DNA of 64,000 nucleotides from an uncultured Pseudomonadota bacterium (GCA_903834465.1 CAILJB010000033.1:62001-126000), one strand, 5' to 3'; shown: positions 10,301 through 19,198, numbered from the stretch's first letter. Numbers and translations are program-made. Notes: generated by a model not told the origin, from the letters alone.

Positions 10301-12493
10301 TTCGGGGCGACCTAAATTTAAATGCGCGGCAATCGTAAATAAATTTTCTTGTTGCTCAAGTTGTTCACCAATGTGCGTATCACCTAGTAAATGTTGACCA
10401 ATACGCCAATGAATGGCGCGACGTTGCTCAGGATTTAAAAAACGCAACACCGCTTCTTGAACTCTATCATGAACAAATTGTAATTCCGTTTTACTTTCCA
10501 TCAACAATCCCAAACTTAATACCGGTTTTAGGCGTTCAAACAACGTTTGATAGGAAATTTCTTGAATAAGCGAGACTTCTTCGGCGGCAAAACGATTGCC
10601 CATGCACGCACATAACATTAGGATTTCAACCGTTTCAGTGGGCAATTGACTAACTTTTGCGCCAAATAATTCGACAACATTGGTGGGCATATTCGATTGG
10701 CTGATTTTCATCATATCCCAACCCCATTGCCCATCTTCATTGACGTGCAACAGTTGTTCATTGTGCAGCCAAGACAGACTTTCACTGACAAATAGCGGAT
10801 TACCTTCGGTCAGTTCCACTAAAAAATTAGCAAGTGCAGCACACCGTTCGCGTGGTAAATCCAAAATATAGGCAACCATTTCATGGCAATCGCTGGCATT
10901 TAATGCCGTTAGACGTAAATCGTTTAACGGTAAATGTCGCTCAGACATCACTCGCATGAGCTGCATTAACGTATGATTTGCATCGACCTCGTTGTTACGA
11001 TACGCGCCAATAAAAAATAAATACGGATAATCGTCCACGTTTGCAAATACATGGCGTAAAAAATCAAAGGTCGCGCTATCACACCATTGCAAATCATCAA
11101 TAAATAAAATCAGCGGGTAATCACGTTGCGCTAAACAGGCTAAAAACTGCCCGAATAAATTATTAAATCGGTTTCGTGCTTCGACCGGTGGCAAATTCGG
11201 TACATCCGGTTGCGTACCGATTAAAATAATCAGTTCAGGAATAACATCACAAATCACTTTTCCTTGCGTGCCAACGGCTTCTAAAATACGTTTTTGCCAA
11301 AAATTGACCTGCGAATCACTTTCGGTCAACAGCGTGCGAATCAAATTCCGAAAGGCTTGTAAGAGTGAACTGTAAGGAATATTTTTTTGATATTGGTCGA
11401 ATTTTCCCGACGTGAAATAACCGCGATGTTCAACCAATGGTCGTTGCAATTCTTGAATCAATCGCGTTTTACCAATTCCTGGTAAACCCGAAATAAACAC
11501 CGATGCAAAACCGCCGCGTGTGACGCGGTCATATTGTTGCAAAACAATTTTTGCTTCCGCCATTCGACCGACCATTTTAGAAATAAAAATTACTCGCCGC
11601 CGATGGTCTTGCAGCCCGATTTTAAAACTTGGAATACTTCCAGAAACGCTATATTCCATCGCGCAACGGTGCAAATCCGCATATAAACCTAAACAGCTTT
11701 GATAGCGTTTTTCTGGTTCTTTCAAACACATTTTGGCAATAATCTCACCCAATATGGGCGGTAACATTTTATTAACGTGATGAACCGGCGGTGCTTCTTC
11801 AGCAAGGTGCGAATGAATCAATTCAAGCGGGTCGATACTTTTAAATGGCAATTGCCCTGTCAGCAGTTGATAAAAAACAATACCGAGCGAATACATATCG
11901 GTGGAAAAATCAACACGGTGATTGATGCGGCCGGTTTGTTCTGGCGAGGTATAAGCGAGTGTGCCTTCAACAAAATCTTGATCATAAATAAAATGACTGA
12001 TTTCACGAATATCAATGGGGGTAATGAAATCGGTCAAATGCACGGCGAGCGTTTCGGGTTGAATTAAAATGTTGTGCGGTTTGACACCGCCGTGAATAAT
12101 ACCCGCATCATGAACAACGTTAAGAATTAAAGCCAATTCACCAGCAATTTTTAAAAAATCATCAATCGTAATGGCTTTTTGTCCACGCCATTGACTGAGT
12201 GGCTGAAAACCTGAAAAGTAACGTTTTACAAGAAATTGCACCTCACCAAAACATTCGAACGCATAAGGCGTAATCACGCGCTCATCATGAATAATTTTTA
12301 AACGTTCGACTTTTTGACGTAAATACCGTCGCTGATTTTCTTGGTGAATAGGATGTTTAAACAGTTTGAGAATGTAGTAATCGTTGGCACGCTGTTTCGA
12401 TACAGCTTTAAACACCAACGATTCTAAACTTTCGCCCATTAGTTCAAGCAACTGATAATGAGGGATTTGGGCAGCGATGTCGTTGAAGTTCAT
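7298..12493 (-). CDS. Giant multidomain kinase-like/AAA/GAF/sensor histidine kinase
   Basis: This 1731-residue protein has an N-terminal Ser/Thr kinase-like domain (1-280) and an AAA-type ATPase with Walker A GLPGIGKT (336-343) and a Walker B-like LILFIDDLQW. A long TPR-like helical region (about 600-1270), a GAF domain (about 1290-1450) and a C-terminal histidine kinase (HQWRQPLNALG, His near 1511; GTGIGLYMSK) follow. This is the known trifunctional architecture of large cyanobacterial and proteobacterial signalling proteins. In the kinase-like domain the usual HRD catalytic loop reads H134-G-G136-V-K-P-H-N141, so the catalytic Asp is Gly. The ATP lysine (K43) and the DFG-position D155 remain. 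The N-domain may therefore be a pseudokinase. It lies 23 bases after the HD-GYP regulator gene. Confidence 0.93.
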   Translation of the reverse strand: MNFNDIAAQIPHYQLLELMGESLESLVFKAVSKQRANDYYILKLFKHPIHQENQRRYLRQKVERLKIIHDERVITPYAFECFGEVQFLVKRYFSGFQPLSQWRGQKAITIDDFLKIAGELALILNVVHDAGIIHGGVKPHNILIQPETLAVHLTDFITPIDIREISHFIYDQDFVEGTLAYTSPEQTGRINHRVDFSTDMYSLGIVFYQLLTGQLPFKSIDPLELIHSHLAEEAPPVHHVNKMLPPILGEIIAKMCLKEPEKRYQSCLGLYADLHRCAMEYSVSGSIPSFKIGLQDHRRRVIFISKMVGRMAEAKIVLQQYDRVTRGGFASVFISGLPGIGKTRLIQELQRPLVEHRGYFTSGKFDQYQKNIPYSSLLQAFRNLIRTLLTESDSQVNFWQKRILEAVGTQGKVICDVIPELIILIGTQPDVPNLPPVEARNRFNNLFGQFLACLAQRDYPLILFIDDLQWCDSATFDFLRHVFANVDDYPYLFFIGAYRNNEVDANHTLMQLMRVMSERHLPLNDLRLTALNASDCHEMVAYILDLPRERCAALANFLVELTEGNPLFVSESLSWLHNEQLLHVNEDGQWGWDMMKISQSNMPTNVVELFGAKVSQLPTETVEILMLCACMGNRFAAEEVSLIQEISYQTLFERLKPVLSLGLLMESKTELQFVHDRVQEAVLRFLNPEQRRAIHWRIGQHLLGDTHIGEQLEQQENLFTIAAHLNLGRPEILSKKETLDLATLNFHAGNKGLNALATQAANEYYRNGIDLLPAAAWESHYTLTFRLHQRLAKTELMAGRYDLSEKLLDTLLNRAVDDLDRAEALAEQTTSLSSIGNFIKAIETANRGLNYFDKAIPDDAEKAIKRTTELMAQIHENNANVWQKILHMPFTQERRSKIELAFYSELIPDLYMSGLVAQLYLSAAQSTLHCLQGGMDESVIYSFSIMGLNLGEQGQFELAFRYQDLAHELCARYPDTFGATRGINGIVWCNMHSRSHPADIVAYCHKGIQSGKNCGDLYNAGLTYGPLMWNLQVQGANFQVIEETAAACLDFSNKNQLSFSVGLAQAMQAGWIEPMKSVTAPLVPMAETLALWENCNHVASAGSYFVHLAMCHYYYGRYEEAEKNLQAVNRYLTGLTDNVLKRQWYVFRVLNTLRLHRQNGGDKQTLLAQIETLIAPVETWASLGVLLQPYLQLYRAEYAACFRRFDESCSCYLNAIETAHRQGYIFLEGFANESFSDWLRESNYQSGDNYCREAVRLYRKCGAHGKEIQLLERYPSCFEDELDANDSIVEPLNNLILPNLDVDYLVKSSLALSAEIDQEKLLGKIMDVVLQSSGAQHGYLLVQHNGDWAVRAARHVVEDMRLETEFKPLHNVTELCQGIVHYACRTLDTVVLADAQTAEEFKDLPEVERLGLRSLLCLPLRRQGQLVGLLYLENRLAPDVFTPDRVRITELLSQQAAISMENARLITEIGEFNAALEQRVAEEVAHNREKDHLLIQQSRLAVMGEMINNIAHQWRQPLNALGLVLGNLKDARRFNELTEDYLERQCDEGWRYIENMSRTINDFRNFFRPDKDKEIFSLQHAIYDAVALIDASFKAHCIELLIDAPDNIEMKGFPNEYSQVLLNLMTNAKESILAKNNNGGCITVILRKLNDSAQVAVIDNGGGIDEEILPRLFEPYFSTKETGTGIGLYMSKMIIENSMNGRISVKNLLEGAEFVITTPIIKNTEKLESHE

Positions 12494-12516
12494 AGCAATC
12501 GACCTTTAAAATTTGA

Positions 12517-13590
12517 TTACAACATTGCACCACTTGATATTTTAGGCAGTAATTCACCACCCAGACGTTCAAACAGACGTAAACACGCCTCAGCGACATT
12601 CGTGTCGTAATAATCCCCTGCGCCCCGTTGAATTTCTTCTATTCCTTTTTCAATGCCTAATGCAGGGCGATAAGGACGATGCGAAGCCATCGATTCCAAG
12701 ACATCGGCAACCGCTAAAATGCGTGCTTCCAACAAAATCTCTTCACCTTTCAACGCGCATGGATAGCCGCTGCCATTCATACGTTCATGATGCTGATAAA
12801 TCATTTTGGCAACTGGCCATGGAAATGCGACATTTACCATAATGTCATGACCGACTTGTGAATGGGTTTTAATTAGCGAAAATTCAATGTCACTCAGTTT
12901 TCCAGGACGATTTAAAATTTCGGATGGAATGTAAACTTTCCCAATGTCATGCACCATACCGCCTAAGCGTAAGCCTTCAATCATTGTTTCATCTAATGCC
13001 ATTTCAGTGGCGATAGTGACGGCTAATTTAGAAACTCGTGCCTGATGTCCAGCGGTATAGGGATCACGTTTTTCAATCGTCAACGCAATGGCTTGGATGG
13101 TTTGCTCTAAAATACTGGCATATCGCTTTTGACTTTCATTGAGTGTTACCAACGTGGCGGTTAATTCTTGCGTGCGATCTTCGACGAGGGTTTGCAAATC
13201 ACGTTGAATGCGATATAAACTTAAATGCGCTTTCACTCGTGCCAACACTTCTTCGAGCTGGAATGGTTTTGTAATGTAATCTACACCACCACTTTTAAAT
13301 GCCATCAATTTGTCTTCGGTATCTTGCAACGCACTAACAAAAATAATCGGAATTTCAGCCGCAATTGGATTCAGTTTTAATTGCCGACACACTTCATAAC
13401 CATCCATATCAGGCATGCGAATATCAAGCAAAATCAAATCCGGAGGGTTTGCAAAAACCGATTTTAATGCCATCGCGCCATCTAATGCAGGACGGACTTT
13501 ATAACCGAACTGTTGCAACATACTACTCAACACCCGTAAATTATTCGGATTATCGTCAACAATAACAATTTCGCCTAAGTGATTACCCAT
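12517..13590 (-). CDS. Response regulator with HD-GYP domain (putative c-di-GMP phosphodiesterase)
   Basis: This 357-residue protein has an N-terminal receiver domain (phospho-acceptor D56 in LLDIRMPDMDGYEV) and a coiled linker, followed by an HD-GYP domain with H214-D215 in MVHDIGK, the HHE motif at 267-269 and G-S-G-Y-P at 273-277. HD-GYP proteins hydrolyse cyclic di-GMP, and all key residues that can be seen are present, so it is likely active. It sits 33 bases downstream of the HAMP/PAS hybrid kinase gene, with a GAGAG sequence upstream of its ATG. That kinase is its probable phosphate donor, which is inference from context. A second REC-HD-GYP gene lies at 50658. Confidence 0.93.
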   Translation of the reverse strand: MGNHLGEIVIVDDNPNNLRVLSSMLQQFGYKVRPALDGAMALKSVFANPPDLILLDIRMPDMDGYEVCRQLKLNPIAAEIPIIFVSALQDTEDKLMAFKSGGVDYITKPFQLEEVLARVKAHLSLYRIQRDLQTLVEDRTQELTATLVTLNESQKRYASILEQTIQAIALTIEKRDPYTAGHQARVSKLAVTIATEMALDETMIEGLRLGGMVHDIGKVYIPSEILNRPGKLSDIEFSLIKTHSQVGHDIMVNVAFPWPVAKMIYQHHERMNGSGYPCALKGEEILLEARILAVADVLESMASHRPYRPALGIEKGIEEIQRGAGDYYDTNVAEACLRLFERLGGELLPKISSGAML

Positions 13591-13623
13591 AAATGCTCTC
13601 TTTAATTTCTTATTTATACCGGC

Positions 13624-16146
13624 TCAAACAGGCGCAGTAAGTGTACTAATCAATTCAAACTGAAACTCGTTGGCGAGTTGTCGTAAATAACTAGCTATGT
13701 CGCGGTAATTCGGTTCAATTTCCTCAAAAATTGAGTTAATCATTTCAATATCTAACCCAATCGCTGCCACATATAAACGACGACGAATAGCTTCTGGTAA
13801 CTTCGACAAATCAATAGATTTTTCTGTATTTTCAACCTGGTTAAAACGTGAGCCATACTCAAACTCTATGTTTAAATAATGAGCAATCGTTTCAAATAGT
13901 ACATTGGGTTCAACAGGTTTTTTTAATACGCCATTGCAACCCGCGACAAGAATTTCTGGATGGTCTTCGTCTAAAACCGATGCAGTCAACGCGATAATTG
14001 GAATACGTTTTCCTCCTGACATAGCGCGAATAATGCGCGTCGCTTCACAGCCATTCATTACCGGCATTCGCACATCCATGTAAATAAAATGCGGTTGCCA
14101 CGTTTGAAAACACTGCACCGCTTCTTGTCCATTCGATGCCGCACAAACTTGAAAGCCTACTTGTTTTAACAATTCGGAAATCAAATGCTGATTGGCAGGT
14201 TGGTCATCGACAACTAAAATTCGAAAACTGCTTTGTCCAGCGGCTAAATTTAAAACATCGCCCTTTCCTGAGGTGGTGTTTTCGTTGTCAGCTAAAATAA
14301 CGGGCAAGGTAATCGAAAAGGTTGAACCTTTATTGAGTGTGCTGTCTACGATAATTTCACCGCCTAACAGTTTTGCGTATTCTTGACTGATATAAAGACC
14401 TAACCCCGTTCCCGTCCCTAAATTCATCCCATAATCACTTTGAAAAAAAGGCTTAAATAATAACTCGTTTTCAACATCGGCAATTCCTACGCCCGTATCT
14501 GTTACGGCGACGCATAATTTCAATTGCGCGTCATCGAATACGGTATAAGCGCGTAAAGTGATAGTCCCTTGAGTGGTAAATTTAATAGCATTGTTCAATA
14601 AATTCTGAATTATTCGCCGCAATTTACCAAAATCCGTTTGAATATATTCAGGTAAATTTTCACTTGTTTCAAAATGAAATTGAATATTTTTACCCGTCAC
14701 TTGCACGCTATCAGCGAGCATCGAAAGTAAATTTGGCAAATTGATTGATTCCAAATGCACACGCAAATGACCAGTTTCAATGCTAGAAATTTCTAACACA
14801 TCGTTAATCAGCGATAAAAGTTGTTGTCCACTGCGAATAATCGTTTGTATATCGGGTTGAATTTCTTCGGGCATTCGTGTATCGCGTGCCATCAATTGCG
14901 CGAACCCTAAAATGGCATTCAACGGCGTACGAAGTTCGTGTGACATATTGGCAAGAAAAACACTTTTAGCGCGATTGGCATTTTCGGCGGCACGTTTTGC
15001 CTGAATTAAAGCCTCTTCGCTTGCCTTACGTTCAGTAATATCGCTCACAAAAGCAATAAACTGTGCATTATGTTCAACTTGTATATCTTGATAATACGCA
15101 GTGATTTCAACGGTTATATCGTGACCATTTCGTGTACGATGAATAGTTTCAAAATGCGATTGCCCCCTCGTACAAACAACATTTGCAATACGTTGTAATC
15201 TATCTGAATGAAAATGAAGGTCAATATCAGCAACCGTCATGTTTAACAATTCCGCTTCGCTGTAACCAAGCATTTCGCAAGTACACGCATTAACATATTG
15301 AAAACGCCCACTTTCTACGTCAATAATTTCAACGCCAATGCCACTACGATCGAGCGCAAATAACATTTTATTTAACTGCCGATTAGACGTTTGTAATTCA
15401 TGGTTTCGTTCTACCGTATGCTGTTCGATATGCTTTATTTTTTGAATCATCGTATCCATAGCACGCGCAAAATCGCCTAATTCGTCAGTTTCTTTATCGC
15501 CAATAACAAAGTCAAAATTTCCTGTACCAATAATTTCTGTCACATGGCATAGTTGTCTTAAACGAGCGAGAGTACGTCGTCCCCAATGACCTAATGCTGT
15601 TGTAATCCCCATAACTAACAATAAAATCAATAGCGTCATCACTTGATCGAGTTGATAACGTTGCTTTACTAAATCTTGCCTTGCAATAGTTATCAATTGC
15701 TCAGCTTCACTAGATAAAGCTTGTGAGTGCATCACTATCTGATTTTCAATATTATCAAATCGAAATTGATAATTTTTTAAATTCTGTTCGAGGGGATTCG
15801 TCACTTCAATTAAACGACCAAAAATTCTATTTAAGGCCAACTGTTCCCGTTGCATCACTTCAACATGATCATGATGGTTCTCAAGGGTGATTTGCTGCAT
15901 CAAATTATCTAAACGCTGATAGGTCTCTTGCCATTGACGAGGCGCACGTTTTTCGCTTGGATGTTGCGTAATATCACGGCTTAATTGCGCTAAATTCGAG
16001 CTTTCAACCATTACCTGTTGGGCAATTTCAATTTCACTACGATTGAGCTGCTCTTCATGCGTTGCCCAATGCAACAAGCCAATAATAATTCCCCCCATGC
16101 AAAGGGGTAAAAAAATAATTACTCGAATGAACTGTTTTAGGTGCAT
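13624..16146 (-). CDS. Membrane hybrid histidine kinase: TM-HAMP-PAS-HisKA-HATPase-REC
   Basis: This 840-residue protein has a membrane segment near residues 8-27, a helical periplasmic region of about 140 residues, and a second membrane segment near 168-187. It continues with a HAMP domain, a PAS domain (about 260-375), HisKA (H403 in SHELRTPLN), HATPase (DTGVGIAD; GTGLGL) and a receiver domain (D691 in YMDVRMP). This is a standard transmembrane sensor with an attached receiver. The gene immediately upstream (6-base gap) encodes a solute-binding lipoprotein, which is a likely ligand-presenting partner for the periplasmic domain. It starts the chain of signalling genes that leads to the corrinoid module downstream. 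Confidence 0.93.
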   Translation of the reverse strand: MHLKQFIRVIIFLPLCMGGIIIGLLHWATHEEQLNRSEIEIAQQVMVESSNLAQLSRDITQHPSEKRAPRQWQETYQRLDNLMQQITLENHHDHVEVMQREQLALNRIFGRLIEVTNPLEQNLKNYQFRFDNIENQIVMHSQALSSEAEQLITIARQDLVKQRYQLDQVMTLLILLLVMGITTALGHWGRRTLARLRQLCHVTEIIGTGNFDFVIGDKETDELGDFARAMDTMIQKIKHIEQHTVERNHELQTSNRQLNKMLFALDRSGIGVEIIDVESGRFQYVNACTCEMLGYSEAELLNMTVADIDLHFHSDRLQRIANVVCTRGQSHFETIHRTRNGHDITVEITAYYQDIQVEHNAQFIAFVSDITERKASEEALIQAKRAAENANRAKSVFLANMSHELRTPLNAILGFAQLMARDTRMPEEIQPDIQTIIRSGQQLLSLINDVLEISSIETGHLRVHLESINLPNLLSMLADSVQVTGKNIQFHFETSENLPEYIQTDFGKLRRIIQNLLNNAIKFTTQGTITLRAYTVFDDAQLKLCVAVTDTGVGIADVENELLFKPFFQSDYGMNLGTGTGLGLYISQEYAKLLGGEIIVDSTLNKGSTFSITLPVILADNENTTSGKGDVLNLAAGQSSFRILVVDDQPANQHLISELLKQVGFQVCAASNGQEAVQCFQTWQPHFIYMDVRMPVMNGCEATRIIRAMSGGKRIPIIALTASVLDEDHPEILVAGCNGVLKKPVEPNVLFETIAHYLNIEFEYGSRFNQVENTEKSIDLSKLPEAIRRRLYVAAIGLDIEMINSIFEEIEPNYRDIASYLRQLANEFQFELISTLTAPV

Positions 16147-16152
16147 AAGATT

Positions 16153-17139
16153 TTATGGAATGAGAGTGACACGCTCAGGCGCAATCGCGTGCAAGGGTTC
16201 AGAAAGAAACAGTGGCATAAAATCTGGAACATCGCCATCAATAGTGTTTATTTCTATACCCCAACGCACCTCATCTTCGAGTGTTAATAAGAGAGCTTGA
16301 GGCAATTCAATACGAAACGAGAATTGTGACCACATCGTTGCCGCGATTTCAGGCGTAATACCTAATCCTCGCGCTAAAATATCAATCGTTTCTGTGGGAT
16401 GCGCTTTGGTGTAGTTTTCTGCATCTAACATCGCTTGAAGTAAAGCATGAATGCGCCGGGGATATTGTGTGGCGAATTCTGTTGAGGTCACAAGCAAATC
16501 ATGTTGTTCATAAAGACCTTTAACTGAGAAAATGATACTTTTATCGCCTAATTGTTGTTGGCATTGACTGATTTGAGGTTCTCGCACACTAATTGCCTGA
16601 ACACGCCCCGCAACAATAGCGGGTATGAGTTCTTCAATTTTCATAAATATCATGCTCACATCCAATTCTGTAATGCCTTGTTCTAGTAAAAATTGACGTA
16701 CAAAATAGTGCATTGCCGAATTGGCTTGCGTGGCAATTTTTTTGCCTAATAAATCGGTGCTTTTGTTAATACTAGCATCGCGACGCGCACAAATATGGTT
16801 AATGTCATTGGCAGTAACGCTCGATGCCACGATGCGTAATTCAGGATGGAGACTGGCGGCTAAAGCAATTGGCAACTCCGTGGTAGAAATAATATCTGCT
16901 TGATTGGCAAATAAACCTTCATCTAACGCGCGTTTGTCACTGGGATAAGATTTTAATTCAACATCTAATCCATATTTTTCAAAAAACTTTTGTTCAGCGG
17001 CGACGTAAACTAAAACGGAAGTCGGTTGTTGTGCGATACCTAAAATTAGTTTTTGTGGGAGAGGCGGGGGAATGTTTTGTTCGCACCCCGTTAGCACAAG
17101 CAAAAACACACTTAATAACGTCTTATGGAATTTTGTCAT
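16153..17139 (-). CDS. Solute-binding lipoprotein, NMT1/SsuA/ThiY-like
   Basis: This 328-residue protein has a lipoprotein signal: basic start, hydrophobic core, lipobox L-T-G-C near residue 18. The mature part resembles NMT1/THI5-like and SsuA-like periplasmic binding proteins (LILGIAQQPTSVLVYVAAEQ, then YGLDVELK). No ABC permease or ATPase gene is adjacent. The next gene instead encodes a membrane hybrid histidine kinase, so this protein probably serves as a sensor subunit rather than a transporter subunit (inference). The ATG at 17139 has GGGGAC about 8 bases upstream and gives a proper signal peptide; a longer frame reaching 17199 would bury the signal. The ligand (sulfonate, pyrimidine, nitrate or other) cannot be told. 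Confidence 0.85.
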   Translation of the reverse strand: MTKFHKTLLSVFLLVLTGCEQNIPPPLPQKLILGIAQQPTSVLVYVAAEQKFFEKYGLDVELKSYPSDKRALDEGLFANQADIISTTELPIALAASLHPELRIVASSVTANDINHICARRDASINKSTDLLGKKIATQANSAMHYFVRQFLLEQGITELDVSMIFMKIEELIPAIVAGRVQAISVREPQISQCQQQLGDKSIIFSVKGLYEQHDLLVTSTEFATQYPRRIHALLQAMLDAENYTKAHPTETIDILARGLGITPEIAATMWSQFSFRIELPQALLLTLEDEVRWGIEINTIDGDVPDFMPLFLSEPLHAIAPERVTLIP

Positions 17140-17213
17140 CGCTTTGTCCCCTAAAACCTGTCGAGTTGTCAGCTTATCAAATTTAGACGAACAGACCAAC
17201 TTATTAACTGTTG

Positions 17214-17219
17214 TATAAT
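17214..17219 (+). promoter_or_regulatory. Probable -10 box upstream of the P-loop/metA pair
   Basis: A perfect TATAAT hexamer is preceded by TG, about 40 bases upstream of the ATG at 17259. No convincing -35 hexamer is seen at 17-base spacing, so this may be an extended -10-like promoter. It lies in the divergent space between the lipoprotein operon and the metA pair. Confidence 0.5.
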
Positions 17220-17258
17220 CCGCTCATCTTTATTCACGTTATAAAAAGGTATGCAACT

Positions 17259-18107
17259 ATGAAAATGACTGCACAAGAATTTATTGATTGGAAATCTAAA
17301 CGTATCACGTTACTTGCGATGTCTGGCGCGGGTAAAACAACGCTTGCCGATAAATTACCCAAAACAAAGTGGTATCACTATTCAGGTGATTACCGCATTG
17401 GGACAAAATATTTAAAAGAACCCATTTTAGACAATATCAAACGCCACGCGATGAGTGTGCCGTTTTTACGCGAATTGTTACGCGCCGATTCACTTTATGT
17501 TAAAAGTAAAATTTCGTTTGATAATTTAACGGCGGTATCGAGTTATTTAGGTAAATTGGGCGATGCCAGTAAAGGTGGTTTATCGCTGCAAGAATTTAAA
17601 CACCGCCAAAATCTGCATCGTCAAGCCGAAATCGAAGCCATGAAAGACGTGCCAACGTTTATTCATAATGCGGAAGATATTTATGGTTATCATCACTTCA
17701 TTAACGATGCCGGTGGCAGCGTTTGTGAACTCGATTGCCCCGAAGTTTTAGAAGCCTTGGCAAAAGATACGTTAATTATTTACATTAAAATCCCGCCTGA
17801 ACTCGAACAAACCATTATTGACCGTGCTAAAAAAGAACCCAAACCGTTGTATTACCGTGAAGCGTTTTTGGATGAGCAACTCAGTGAATTTTTAAAACTT
17901 AAAAATTACGCTTCCGCAGATGACATGCCGCCAGATGAATTTGTATCCTGGGTGTTTCCGCAATTATTTAAAGCGCGTGTGCCGCGTTATGAAGCGATTG
18001 CCAAACAATACGGTTACACCATCGACGGTAATGACGTAGCGAAAGTGCAAACGGAAGACGATTTTATTGCGTTAATTGCCGCCGCCTTGGCAAAACAAAC
18101 TGACTGA
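17259..18107 (+). CDS. P-loop NTPase of unknown function, upstream of metA
   Basis: This 282-residue protein has a clear Walker A motif near its N-terminus (AMSGAGKTTLADKL, about residues 20-33), like small nucleotide or shikimate-type kinases. I do not recognise the rest; it contains IIYIKIP followed by a lid-like basic helix. The ATG at 17259 is chosen because an AAAAAGG sequence lies about 8 bases upstream; an in-frame upstream extension (from 17211) has no such site. A tiny out-of-frame ATG with stop (17251-17262) overlaps this start. The gene ends 15 bases before metA and shares its transcript. A kinase or ATPase role linked to methionine synthesis is only suggested by this position. Confidence 0.75.
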   Translation: MKMTAQEFIDWKSKRITLLAMSGAGKTTLADKLPKTKWYHYSGDYRIGTKYLKEPILDNIKRHAMSVPFLRELLRADSLYVKSKISFDNLTAVSSYLGKLGDASKGGLSLQEFKHRQNLHRQAEIEAMKDVPTFIHNAEDIYGYHHFINDAGGSVCELDCPEVLEALAKDTLIIYIKIPPELEQTIIDRAKKEPKPLYYREAFLDEQLSEFLKLKNYASADDMPPDEFVSWVFPQLFKARVPRYEAIAKQYGYTIDGNDVAKVQTEDDFIALIAAALAKQTD

Positions 18108-18110
18108 AAC

Positions 18111-18117
18111 GGAGGTG
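18111..18117 (+). promoter_or_regulatory. Strong ribosome binding site of metA
   Basis: GGAGGTG lies 5 bases before the ATG of metA. It is among the best Shine-Dalgarno matches in the window, fixes the start at 18123 and suggests strong translation relative to the upstream gene. Confidence 0.8.
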
Positions 18118-18122
18118 TCACG

Positions 18123-19187
18123 ATGCCTTTAGTTGCTCACACCCATTTACCGACTTTTCAGCGATTGCTGGAAGAAGGTGAAGAAATCATTGACCCGCAA
18201 CGCGCGAGTCTGCAAGAAATCCGTGAAATACATATTGGTTTGCTCAACATGATGCCTGATGCTGCGTTAGAGGCGACCGAACGCCAGTTCTTTCGCCTCG
18301 TTGGCGCGTGTAATCAAATCGCACAATTTCATGTGCATCCATTCACGATTGAAGGTTTAAAACGTAGTCCCGAAGCGCAAGCGCACATTGATACTTATTA
18401 CGAACCGTTTTCTAAAATTAAAGCCGATGGGTTAGATGCGTTAATTATCAGTGGCGCGAATGTGACCGGCTCATATTTACCTGATGAAGATTTTTGGCTG
18501 CCCTTGACCGAAGTATTTTCATGGGCAAAAGAGAATGTCACATCGATTTTGTGTTCATGTTTAGCCACACACGCGATTATTCATTATTGCTACGGTGTGG
18601 CGCGTACCCGTTTGCCCGAAAAACGGTGGGGGGTTTTTTCACACACATTAGTTGATAAAACGCATCCGTTAGTGGTTGAAATTAACACCCGCTTTGATGT
18701 ACCACATTCGCGCTTCAATGAAATTTTTCAAAGCGATATGGAAAAACACGGTTTGCGCGTTCTCGCAACCAGTACCGAAGCAGGTGTGCATTTAGCAACC
18801 AGTGCCGATGGTTTTCGGATTGTGTTTTTCCAAGGTCATCCAGAATACGACGATATTAGTTTACTCAAAGAATATAAACGCGAAGTGTTGCGTTTTTATC
18901 ATGATGAAATTGCCGAATATCCGCCCTATCCTGAGCATTATTTTAAAAATGAGGTGAAAGCGATTTTTGCAGATTATTCGCAACAGGTAAAAACGGCGAA
19001 AATGACACAACAAGCATTTCCTGTTTTTCCCGAAGCAGCAGTGCTTGAGTATATTGATAATACTTGGCGCGATACGGCAAAAGCGGTTTTTAATAATTGG
19101 TTAGGGAAAATTTATCAAATTACCCATCAAGATAGACGGTTGCCATTTATGGATGGTGTAAATCCTGATAATCCATTGAATTTGTAA
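18123..19187 (+). CDS. metA: Homoserine O-acyltransferase (MetA family)
   Basis: This 354-residue protein matches the MetA family of homoserine O-succinyl/acetyltransferases, which catalyse the first committed step of methionine synthesis. Visible features are HIGLLNMMPDAALEATERQF near residue 37, the nucleophilic Cys region SILCSCLATHA (C146 aligns with the usual catalytic Cys, with C144 beside it), and FFQGHPEYD with the catalytic His. It is somewhat longer than the 309-residue E. coli enzyme, with a longer C-terminus. Acyl donor specificity (succinyl- or acetyl-CoA) depends on one active-site residue and cannot be settled by eye. The gene ends at a strong hairpin shared with the convergent cysB. 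Confidence 0.92.
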   Translation: MPLVAHTHLPTFQRLLEEGEEIIDPQRASLQEIREIHIGLLNMMPDAALEATERQFFRLVGACNQIAQFHVHPFTIEGLKRSPEAQAHIDTYYEPFSKIKADGLDALIISGANVTGSYLPDEDFWLPLTEVFSWAKENVTSILCSCLATHAIIHYCYGVARTRLPEKRWGVFSHTLVDKTHPLVVEINTRFDVPHSRFNEIFQSDMEKHGLRVLATSTEAGVHLATSADGFRIVFFQGHPEYDDISLLKEYKREVLRFYHDEIAEYPPYPEHYFKNEVKAIFADYSQQVKTAKMTQQAFPVFPEAAVLEYIDNTWRDTAKAVFNNWLGKIYQITHQDRRLPFMDGVNPDNPLNL

Positions 19188-19198
19188 CATTTAAAAAC

